Below, piece after piece: positions 6,803 through 11,843 of a DNA stretch of 11,843 nucleotides (the stretch's first letter is position 1; each line of letters opens with the position of its first letter). The notes under the pieces were generated by a model. It searched no databases. It had not been told where the DNA came from and worked only from the letters and a program-made list of their open reading frames with translations. Origin of the DNA: Limivivens sp934393555 (lineage in GTDB: Bacteria; Bacillota; Clostridia; Lachnospirales; Lachnospiraceae); NCBI GenBank assembly GCA_934393555.1, contig CAKRQP010000071.1, positions 1-11,843 on the forward strand, given 5' to 3'. The translations under genes and the position numbers were made by a program.

Positions 6803-7516
6803 TCACCTCTTGATCTTTCCATACTGGGAAATAATGTTGTCGATCATTCTGGACGCCTCACTTTTGGTCAGTTGCTCCAGGACAGCGTCCGTTTCTATTC
6901 TATGATATTTTATCAAATCATTCAAGTACCGTTTTTGTGAAATCGTAACAGGACTCTCCTTCTTCACCTGATAAACCAGCGGTTTCGGCTCAAATGCCGC
7001 AGGGCTTGCAGAGAAAAACTCCCGGCCCAGACATTCATAGAGGCGATACGCGGAAAGTGCATCCTCATAAGCCCGGTGTTTTTTCTCCTGACTGATCCCA
7101 TAGTGCAGGCAGAGGGCTTCCAGCGTACGGCTGGGAAGCTCCGGCAGAAATTTCTTTGCAAGAGCCAGCGTATCAATGCCTTCCCGGTCAAAGCTCTGGC
7201 CGGCATTGACAAGCTTCTGTTTCAGGAAGCTGTAGTCAAAAAGAACGTTATGACCCAGAATCGGTGCTTCTCCGCAAAAATCAAGAAAACCATCCAGTGC
7301 TTCCTCGAGAGGAAGACCTCCTGCCGCCATCTCATCTGTGATCCCGGTCAGTCCTACGATAAACTCCGGGATCTTTTTTCCAATATTGATAAAAGCCGCA
7401 TAGGTGTCTTCCACCCGGCCATTCCGGATGCGTGCTGCTCCGAGCTCCAGAATCTGATCCGTCCTCGGGTTCAGCCCTGTGGTCTCAAGATCCAGGGCGA
7501 TGATCTCTTCTGTCAT
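6803..7516 (-). CDS. DEDDh 3'-5' exonuclease (DNA polymerase III epsilon-like) with C-terminal extension
   Basis: Exonuclease of the RNase T/DnaQ superfamily, removing nucleotides from DNA 3' ends with two metal ions. Numbered from the chosen start, Exo I is D9 and E11 in ALDLETTGL, Exo II is LGHNVLFDYSFL with its Asp, and Exo III is HRAYEDA with His and Asp five residues apart, giving the DEDDh set. The core ends near residue 175. A further 60 residues contain SQKRYLNDLIKYH...LTKSEASRMIDNII, a helical motif seen at the ends of various DNA-processing proteins. ATG at 7516 is chosen because AAGGAG sits 7 nt upstream and homology begins at once; an upstream in-frame ATG at 7564 would overlap the radical SAM gene by 29 bp and lacks support. 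It is a stand-alone exonuclease, not PolC, and may serve repair or nucleic-acid turnover. Confidence 0.92.
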   Translation of the reverse strand: MTEEIIALDLETTGLNPRTDQILELGAARIRNGRVEDTYAAFINIGKKIPEFIVGLTGITDEMAAGGLPLEEALDGFLDFCGEAPILGHNVLFDYSFLKQKLVNAGQSFDREGIDTLALAKKFLPELPSRTLEALCLHYGISQEKKHRAYEDALSAYRLYECLGREFFSASPAAFEPKPLVYQVKKESPVTISQKRYLNDLIKYHRIETDAVLEQLTKSEASRMIDNIISQYGKIKR

Positions 7517-7535
7517 TCGTATTCTCCTTATCTTC

Positions 7536-9239
7536 TCAATAGATCTGGACGATCCTGGCATCACCGGTCAGAGGATCTCTTTTCTGATAATCAAAAAGGT
7601 ACCACTCTTCCTTTTCTCCGGACAGGATTTCCAGATGCGTCTGGTTCAGAAGCTGGCGTGCATTCATGGACTCATACGTTTCCCCGGTAAGATACCGGTG
7701 TGCCTCCGCTTCTTTTTTATAAAACTCATAGATCTCATTTTTTCTGCCGGAAAGATCCGGAGCAAAGGCCGGACGGCTCTTACTCTTTTCCCGGGCATAA
7801 AGATCCATCAGAAGTGCCTGCTCAAACAAAGCCTTTCTGTCCCGGTTTACAAAAAGGGCAAATTCCCGCAGGATCAGAAGACGCTCCATTCTGGAATGAC
7901 TCCGCCCGTTATAGCCCTGTTTCTCATAGAAATCTGCCAGTGCTTCATAAAGTCCGAAAAAGTCTTCAAATTCTTCCGTCAGAAGCTCCACGGTACGTGC
8001 AAACTGCCAGCTGTTATAATAGACCTCCACCATTTCCTCGATGCCTTTGATCTTCAGCACATCCCCGTAGCTCAGCCATTTGGTGGAAAGCACCTCATAA
8101 GGCGGACGTTCCGTCCGCACCACACCGAACTCTCCGGCTCTTTGTCCCATTTCCGAGCCTTTTAAAACCTTCAGAAAACCCAGCTGAAACTGCTGCGGCC
8201 GAAGACGGTAAACATCGTTAAAGGAGCTTCGGAATTCCTCCGGTGTACCATAAGGAAGACCGGCAATCAGATCCAGATGCTGATGGACATTCCGGCCTTT
8301 TTGGATCCTCCGTACCTTATCTGCAATGATCTCAAAATCCGCGGTCCGGTGAATCGCTCCCAGAACTGCCCCGTCTGTAGACTGGACACCGATCTCCAGC
8401 TGTACCAGACCGGGGCGCAGGCTGTTCAGAAGTTCGATCTCTTCCTCGTCCAGAAGATCTGCCGAGATCTCAAAATGAAAATTCGTAACGCCGTTATCCT
8501 GCTCTTTCAGAAAACGGAGAAGCTCTTTTGTCCTAGCATGGTTCACATTAAAGGTCCGGTCCACAAATTTCACCTGGGGAACCCGGTGTTCCAGGAAAAA
8601 TGCCAGTTCCCTTTTCACAAGAGGAAGACTTCGGAAACGCACCCTCTTGTCAATGGAAGAAAGGCAGTAGCTGCAGGAAAAAGGGCAGCCTCTGCTGCTT
8701 TCATAATAGATGATCCGATTCTGAAATTTTGTCATATCTTCATAGACAAAGGGAAGGTCATCCAGCTTTTCGTATTCCCGGATACCGGTATGACAGAGCT
8801 TTCCCTCCTCGTCCCGGTAAACCAGCCCCCGGATGTCCGAAAGCTTTCCTTCTCCGTGATACCAGGACTGAAGTTCCCGAAAAGTTGTCTCACCTTCGCC
8901 TGTCATGATCCCCCGGACATTCGGCTCCCGCTCCAGAACCTCTTCACAGTCATATGAGACCTCCGGACCGCCCAGCCAGATCTCCGTGTCCGGCAGGACT
9001 TTTTTCAGATCCTTCAAAAGTGACTGCACATATTCCATGTTCCAGATATAACAGGAAAAAGCTGCCACATCCGGTTTTCGCCTGTAAATATCTGCAAGGA
9101 TATCCTCCCGGAGATGATTGATGGTATATTCTGCGATCTCTACCTCATCCTTCCAGACTCCGGCACTGGCCTTCAGACTGTAGACTGCCAGATTGGAATG
9201 AATGTATTTCGCATTGATCGCGATCAGCAATGTTTTCAT
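7536..9239 (-). CDS. B12-binding-fold radical SAM protein with DUF4080-type C-terminus
   Basis: Predicted iron-sulfur radical SAM enzyme of 567 residues; substrate unknown. An N-terminal Rossmann-like B12-binding domain spans about 1-130 (KTLLIAINAKYIHSNLAVYSLK...WLGGPEVS), but I see no DxHxxG cobalamin-ligand motif. The radical SAM core follows, with C185, C189 and C192 (RGCPFSCSYCLS) for the 4Fe-4S cluster, later VKFVDRTFN and LVQLEIGVQS. The end (SRMERLLILREFALF...WYLFDYQKRDPLTG) matches what I know as the DUF4080 region. ATG at 9239 is chosen because homology starts there. The longer ORF from 9308 begins inside a promoter -10 box, so it cannot be translated from that transcript. Its ribosome binding site is weak (AAAGGA 15 nt upstream). 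It heads the operon with the exonuclease, 19 nt away. Family members are often annotated as tRNA or methyltransferase-like without proof. Confidence 0.88.
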   Translation of the reverse strand: MKTLLIAINAKYIHSNLAVYSLKASAGVWKDEVEIAEYTINHLREDILADIYRRKPDVAAFSCYIWNMEYVQSLLKDLKKVLPDTEIWLGGPEVSYDCEEVLEREPNVRGIMTGEGETTFRELQSWYHGEGKLSDIRGLVYRDEEGKLCHTGIREYEKLDDLPFVYEDMTKFQNRIIYYESSRGCPFSCSYCLSSIDKRVRFRSLPLVKRELAFFLEHRVPQVKFVDRTFNVNHARTKELLRFLKEQDNGVTNFHFEISADLLDEEEIELLNSLRPGLVQLEIGVQSTDGAVLGAIHRTADFEIIADKVRRIQKGRNVHQHLDLIAGLPYGTPEEFRSSFNDVYRLRPQQFQLGFLKVLKGSEMGQRAGEFGVVRTERPPYEVLSTKWLSYGDVLKIKGIEEMVEVYYNSWQFARTVELLTEEFEDFFGLYEALADFYEKQGYNGRSHSRMERLLILREFALFVNRDRKALFEQALLMDLYAREKSKSRPAFAPDLSGRKNEIYEFYKKEAEAHRYLTGETYESMNARQLLNQTHLEILSGEKEEWYLFDYQKRDPLTGDARIVQIY

Positions 9240-9306
9240 AAATATTCTGATGAATCCTTTCTGTTCCACTCCCGTTTCCACGGGTCTTTCCATACTGTCG
9301 TGGCTC

Positions 9307-9335
9307 ATTATATCTCATTTTGAAAATTTTTTCAA
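9307..9335 (-). promoter_or_regulatory. Promoter for the radical SAM operon, with overlapping palindrome
   Basis: On the minus strand TTGAAA (9335-9330) and a perfect TATAAT (9312-9307) are separated by exactly 17 bp. Transcription should start near 9300, giving a leader of about 60 nt before ATG 9239. A 16-bp inverted repeat, TTGAAAA-TT-TTTTCAA (9320-9335), covers the -35 box and part of the spacer and may be an operator, although the region is AT-rich. Confidence 0.78.
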
Positions 9336-9353
9336 TTTTTTTCATTTTACCTG

Positions 9354-9382
9354 TTGACAAACCGAAAATTCTATAGTAATAT
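9354..9382 (+). promoter_or_regulatory. Promoter for tRNA-Gly
   Basis: A perfect -35 TTGACA (9354-9359) is followed by 17 bp and TAATAT (9377-9382) as -10. Initiation near 9389 would leave about 30 nt of 5' leader before the mature tRNA at 9419. The element is back to back with the radical SAM promoter, 18 bp away. Confidence 0.72.
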
Positions 9383-9418
9383 ATGACCTGTGCTTGAGAC
9401 AACATCTCAAAAGCAAAT

Positions 9419-9491
9419 GCGCGAGTGGCTCAGTTGGTGGAGCGCGACCTTGCCAAGGTCGAGGCCGCGGGTTCGAGTCCCGTCTCGCGCT
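9419..9491 (+). tRNA. tRNA-Gly (anticodon GCC)
   Basis: The cloverleaf is complete. Acceptor stem GCGCGAG (9419-9425) pairs with CTCGCGC (9484-9490). The D-arm has GCTC/GAGC, the anticodon stem is CGACC/GGTCG with loop TTGCCAA (anticodon GCC at 9452-9454), and the T-arm has GCGGG-TTCGAGT-CCCGT. The discriminator base is U (9491), as expected for bacterial glycine tRNA. CCA is not encoded (TTT follows), so it must be added by the nucleotidyltransferase. It decodes GGC and GGU. It is a single gene with its own promoter and terminator. Confidence 0.97.
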
Positions 9492-9499
9492 TTTCTTAT

Positions 9500-9524
9500 G
9501 CCCTGGATTTTCCAGGGCTTTTTT
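9500..9524 (+). terminator. Intrinsic terminator of tRNA-Gly
   Basis: GCCCTGGA (9500-9507) pairs with TCCAGGGC (9511-9518), followed by TTTTTT (9519-9524), 8 nt after the tRNA 3' end. Confidence 0.92.
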
Positions 9525-9564
9525 GTATGCCAAAGGAAATTACGCCGGGATCAGCTTTTCATAT

Positions 9565-9607
9565 AAAAAATTCCTGGCTATGGATGACAGACACATCCAT
9601 AGCCAGG
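9565..9607 (-). terminator. Intrinsic terminator of the DUF2798 gene
   Basis: A perfect 14-bp stem, CCTGGCTATGGATG (9573-9586, plus-strand notation) with its complement at 9594-9607, has a 7-nt loop. On the minus strand it is followed by a run of T (complement of A 9565-9570). The plus-strand side has no T-run, so it serves minus transcripts. Confidence 0.92.
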
Positions 9608-9623
9608 GAAAACAAGGTTTCTC

Positions 9624-10109
9624 TTAAGCCAGCACAGTTCCTTCCGGAAACAGTCTCCGGAAAAGTCCTCGGATAACAGGACCTGCGACAAGAAGCTGCA
9701 GAGGCAGTGCCATGATGAAATTTCTTGGAATGTTGGTGATCCAGATCAGAAGCAGCTGATCCCATCCGGCACCCCCGCTGATAACAGCTTCCATTGCTCC
9801 GTAAAAGGACATGATGATGACCATGGGAACTACCATACAACAGGAAACAGCAAGAACTTTTTTCAGCGGCGCACTCTCTGGTTTTACCAGAAACTGAAAA
9901 GCAAAACCTTTTGCCAGACCGGATACCAGAAACCAGTCACAGCACATAGCAAAACAATAGGCAATAGGAAAGCCCAGCCAGGCTTCCTTGATGATTTCCA
10001 GATCAAACGCACCATGGTGACAGGCAACGTTATAAATACTCATGAAAAACACCATAAAAAAACACATCATTACAGTAAAAATCAGACTTTCTCTCTTATT
10101 CTGCGGCAT
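9624..10109 (-). CDS. DUF2798-type integral membrane protein, cysteine-rich
   Basis: Membrane protein of 161 residues with four likely helices: about 8-28 (LIFTVMMCFFMVFFMSIYNVA), 43-66, 86-110 and 119-145. The repeated pattern, with MxxFMVxxMSxYN near the start and ITNIPRNFIMALPLQLLVAGPVIRGLF near the end, fits the DUF2798 family, whose biochemical role is unknown. Seven cysteines are present (C16, C30, C52, C56, C57, C90, C91), including C30-H-H and the pairs 56-57 and 90-91; this is many for a small membrane protein and may point to metal or redox chemistry (inference). AGGAGG lies 6 nt before the ATG. It is downstream of the MATE exporter gene on the same strand, with a 218-bp gap that holds its own promoter-like element and a strong hairpin, and it has its own terminator. 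Confidence 0.82.
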   Translation of the reverse strand: MPQNKRESLIFTVMMCFFMVFFMSIYNVACHHGAFDLEIIKEAWLGFPIAYCFAMCCDWFLVSGLAKGFAFQFLVKPESAPLKKVLAVSCCMVVPMVIIMSFYGAMEAVISGGAGWDQLLLIWITNIPRNFIMALPLQLLVAGPVIRGLFRRLFPEGTVLA

Positions 10110-10202
10110 ATTTTCCTCCTCTTCCGGTAATGAATTTTCAAGAATATCCGTATGAGTTCAACTCCACATGCTTTTCGCATTTTCCGTTCCGAACAGACAT
10201 AC

Positions 10203-10248
10203 AAAAAACGGGTGTCATCCGTAACTTTCGCTACAGACAACACCCGTT
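10203..10248 (-). promoter_or_regulatory. 42-nt terminator-like hairpin with GAAA loop in the leader of the DUF2798 gene (candidate attenuator)
   Basis: On the minus strand a 19-nt arm (10248-10230) pairs along its whole length, with several G-U wobbles, with 10225-10207, closed by a C(GAAA)G tetraloop and followed by a U-tract (complement of A 10203-10208). The outer nine pairs, AACGGGTGT/ACACCCGTT, are perfect. An alternative 6-bp hairpin GACAAC-GGGT-GTTGTC would use part of the left arm, so two folds compete. It can be read as a late MATE terminator (79 nt past its stop), as the end of a small RNA of about 90 nt, or as an attenuator before DUF2798. Confidence 0.72.
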
Positions 10249-10301
10249 GTCAATTCACTACCATTTGCATTTAAAAGTTCTTATAAAATTTTGCAGGAGT
10301 C

Positions 10302-10331
10302 ATAATAACACAAATTTCTTTTCTCTGTCAA
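10302..10331 (-). promoter_or_regulatory. Promoter-like element overlapping the MATE stop codon
   Basis: A perfect TTGACA (10331-10326 on the minus strand) contains the MATE stop codon TGA. After 18 bp comes TATTAT (10307-10302). Predicted initiation near 10295 is upstream of the 42-nt hairpin and about 185 nt before the DUF2798 start. No comparable promoter is visible between the hairpin and that start. Confidence 0.6.
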
Positions 10332-11680
10332 CGTTTTTCTCTGGAAATTTTTTCCATGACCCGTCCAAAAAGCACTATGGAAAGCACAGCAGCCACAAGC
10401 TCTGTCACCCAGAAAGCCTGCCAGACACCGGCTGCCCCCTGAAAACGGCTGAACAGAAACGCCAGTGGAAGAAGCACGACCAGATACCGGATCAGCGAGA
10501 TCAGAAGCGATTCCACTCCTTTTCCCAGTCCTTCGAAAACACCGGAAATCGTCACAGACACACCGGAAAGGATAAATCCTCGACAGATGATGAGCAAGGC
10601 TTCTTTTCCCAGTGAAACCGTCTCCTGATTCGATGTGAAAATGCCGATCAGCCGATCCGGGATCAGAAGACAAAGTACGGTTCCTGCCAGCATGACCACG
10701 CTGATCAGCTCCAGTCCTGCCTGAAAGATCGCTTTCACGCGTTTATATTCGCCCGCTCCGTAATTATACCCGCAGATGGGACGCATCCCCTGGACGATCC
10801 CGTTTCCGGTCAGATAAATAAAGGTCTGCAGCTTATAATAAGCTCCCAGAACCAGCACATAGGAAGCAGAATAGGCCGCCAGGATACCGTTCAGTACCAT
10901 GATCATAAAGGAAGGCAGCGCCAGATTTAAAGCAGCCGGGATCCCGATGCCATAGATCTTCTTCAGCGTCTTTCCGCTGTCCTGCAGGTTTTTCAGGGAG
11001 ATTTTTACCGGAATATTGTCGCCATCTTTAAAATAAACAGCCAGGTAGATCACCAGAGACACCACCTGTCCGATTCCGGTGGCCCAGGCAGCCCCTTCGA
11101 TGCCCATGGCCGGAAACGGGCCAAAGCCGAAGATCATCAGCGGATCCAGGATGATATTCACGATACAGCCCACCAGCATGCTTATCATAGAAACCTTCAT
11201 CCTGCCGATCGCCTGGAACATTTTTTCGTAAGAGATCCCGGCACCGTTCGGGATCGCAAAGAGAAAGACGATCCCGGCATACTGGGTGCCCAGACGAAGG
11301 ATCTCCGGATCACTCGAAAACCGTCCCAGAAATGCCGGCATACCGATGATGCAAAGCATACCGATGAGAAGGCTGTGGAGAATATTAAAAAACAGCCCGA
11401 GGGTTGCCGTCGTATCTGCCAGCTTCTTCATGCCGGCTCCCAGATAATAGGAGATCACCGCATTCATACCGATCGCAAAGCCTACCGTTACGGCGATCAG
11501 AAGATTCTGTGCCGGATAAACGAGCGAGAGTGCCGTCATGGCCTGCTCGCTGATCTTCGCCACGTAAAAACTGTCAATGATGTTGTACAGAGAATTGACC
11601 AGCATGGAGATCGTCATGGGAATTGCCATCGTGATCACCAAAGGCATGACCGGTTTCTCTTTCATAAAACTTTGATCCAT
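10328..11680 (-). CDS. MATE-family multidrug/cation efflux transporter
   Basis: Integral membrane antiporter of 450 residues with about 12 predicted helices, in two homologous six-helix halves (first about 12-230, second about 240-445). MATE proteins export organic cations, drugs or metabolites, driven by Na+ or H+. Family-like stretches are AIPMTISMLVNSLYNIIDSFYVAK (19-42), NIILDPLMIFGFG (about 175-187), and in the second half LPSFMIMVLNGILAAYS and QGMRPICGYNYGAGEYKRVKAIF, the typical MATE loop. It resembles the MepA/DinF-like branch of Firmicutes. AGGAGG is placed 6 nt before the ATG and overlaps the stop of an upstream ORF. Expression seems controlled by the leader at 11684-11835 (promoter, upstream ORF, terminator). 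Substrate is not predictable from sequence. Confidence 0.94.
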   Translation of the reverse strand: MDQSFMKEKPVMPLVITMAIPMTISMLVNSLYNIIDSFYVAKISEQAMTALSLVYPAQNLLIAVTVGFAIGMNAVISYYLGAGMKKLADTTATLGLFFNILHSLLIGMLCIIGMPAFLGRFSSDPEILRLGTQYAGIVFLFAIPNGAGISYEKMFQAIGRMKVSMISMLVGCIVNIILDPLMIFGFGPFPAMGIEGAAWATGIGQVVSLVIYLAVYFKDGDNIPVKISLKNLQDSGKTLKKIYGIGIPAALNLALPSFMIMVLNGILAAYSASYVLVLGAYYKLQTFIYLTGNGIVQGMRPICGYNYGAGEYKRVKAIFQAGLELISVVMLAGTVLCLLIPDRLIGIFTSNQETVSLGKEALLIICRGFILSGVSVTISGVFEGLGKGVESLLISLIRYLVVLLPLAFLFSRFQGAAGVWQAFWVTELVAAVLSIVLFGRVMEKISREKR

Positions 11681-11683
11681 TTT

Positions 11684-11791
11684 TTACCTCCTGTTCTTTT
11701 TTGCGCAAAAAAACGCCACACAGCAGAGTCTCCAGGGCTGTGTGGCGAAAAATAAAGCATTTGCTTTAGAAAAATCCACTCCATGTAGCAT
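11684..11791 (-). CDS. Candidate 35-codon leader ORF upstream of the MATE gene
   Basis: An open frame runs from ATG at 11791 to TAA at 11684, starting MLHGVDFSKANALFFATQPW and ending with a Cys/Phe-rich, then basic segment (CAKKNRR). It passes through the whole terminator hairpin, its two final Arg codons AGG-AGG are the MATE ribosome binding site, and its stop is 3 nt before the MATE ATG. No ribosome binding site precedes its ATG, which would be only about 8-12 nt from the predicted transcript start, so translation is uncertain. If translated, ribosomes would disrupt the terminator and couple to MATE translation. An open frame of this length can occur by chance, so confidence is modest. Confidence 0.35.
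   Translation of the reverse strand: MLHGVDFSKANALFFATQPWRLCCVAFFCAKKNRR
11707..11747 (-). terminator. Terminator hairpin in the MATE leader (candidate attenuator)
   Basis: A perfect 11-bp stem, CGCCACACAGC (11747-11737 on the minus strand) with GCTGTGTGGCG (11724-11714), has a 12-nt loop and is followed by seven T (11713-11707). It lies between the promoter and the MATE ribosome binding site, so it must be bypassed for MATE expression. Upstream, CCATG-CTA-CATGG (11793-11781) and AAAGC-AAAT-GCTTT (11767-11754) can form small hairpins. Confidence 0.88.
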
Positions 11792-11805
11792 GGTTTTGGA
11801 ACTAC

Positions 11806-11835
11806 ATTCTAACATTGATTTTTTTGTTCTGTCAA
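11806..11835 (-). promoter_or_regulatory. Promoter of the MATE leader transcript
   Basis: On the minus strand a perfect TTGACA (11835-11830) is followed after 18 bp by TAGAAT (11811-11806, five of six consensus bases). The spacer holds a seven-A run. Initiation is expected near 11799, giving a leader of about 120 nt. Confidence 0.8.
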
Positions 11836-11843
11836 GCGTTATC

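Noticed and set aside
7517..7564. Upstream ATG for the exonuclease
   Set aside because: It would overlap the upstream gene, has no ribosome binding site, and the extra residues come before the conserved family start; ATG 7516 has AAGGAG 7 nt upstream.
7479..8165. 228-codon plus-strand ORF, and others (7076-7690, 8277-8957) opposite the radical SAM and exonuclease genes
   Set aside because: Low-complexity, basic/Cys-rich translations with no motif, fully inside well-supported minus-strand genes.
9239..9308. N-terminal extension of the radical SAM protein from ATG 9308
   Set aside because: That ATG is inside a TATAAT box with ideal -35 spacing, and the extra residues do not look like the family.
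9394..9676. Plus- and minus-strand ORFs across the tRNA and its terminator
   Set aside because: Their translations are tRNA-derived; the cloverleaf and terminator explain the region completely.
10242..10271. Six-codon leader peptide (ATG CAA ATG ...) in the DUF2798 leader
   Set aside because: No convincing ribosome binding site and too short to tell from chance.
1..11843. Mobile element, prophage or defence system
   Set aside because: No transposase, integrase, terminal inverted repeats, target duplications or defence-type nuclease/toxin module were found; base composition and codon use look even throughout.

Overview
The window looks like chromosome from a Firmicute of class Clostridia, most likely a gut Lachnospiraceae relative. 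The reasons are moderate GC, strong AGGAGG-type ribosome binding sites, TTGACA/TATAAT-type promoters, a VanW-family wall protein, a DUF4080-type radical SAM protein, and an AIR-synthase-like/Lrp/aminotransferase/TrmL operon. The family assignment rests on protein style and gene order; no search was run. I see no mobile element, phage, CRISPR array or rRNA.

Layout. (1) 21-2137, plus strand: an OmpR-type response regulator and its sensor histidine kinase, overlapping by 4 bp; the window starts just upstream. A bidirectional terminator (2143-2180) separates them from the next block. (2) 5003-2187, minus strand: a tightly packed operon of a C-terminal-only AIR-synthase-like protein, an Lrp/AsnC regulator, a class I/II aminotransferase and the tRNA 2'-O-methyltransferase TrmL, joined by two ATGA overlaps and one 2-nt gap. 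(3) 9239-5039, minus strand: a likely operon of a B12-fold radical SAM protein, a DEDDh exonuclease, a 35-residue membrane peptide missed by length cut-offs, and a secreted VanW-family protein with a PETSA repeat tail. A strand-specific terminator (4979-5012) ends it and overlaps the first codons of the AIR-synthase-like gene. (4) 9419-9491, plus strand: tRNA-Gly(GCC) with its own promoter and terminator, divergent from the radical SAM gene. (5) 11835-9573, minus strand: a MATE-family exporter and a cysteine-rich DUF2798 membrane protein. Each is preceded by a promoter-like element and then a strong terminator hairpin before the gene's ribosome binding site.

The main interest is in the non-coding parts of the last block. 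The MATE leader carries a strong promoter, a 35-codon upstream ORF that runs through an intrinsic terminator and stops inside the MATE ribosome binding site. The DUF2798 leader carries a 42-nt hairpin with a 19-bp stem and a GAAA loop. Both have the architecture of transcription attenuators. The rest of the window is ordinary housekeeping, regulatory and envelope functions.
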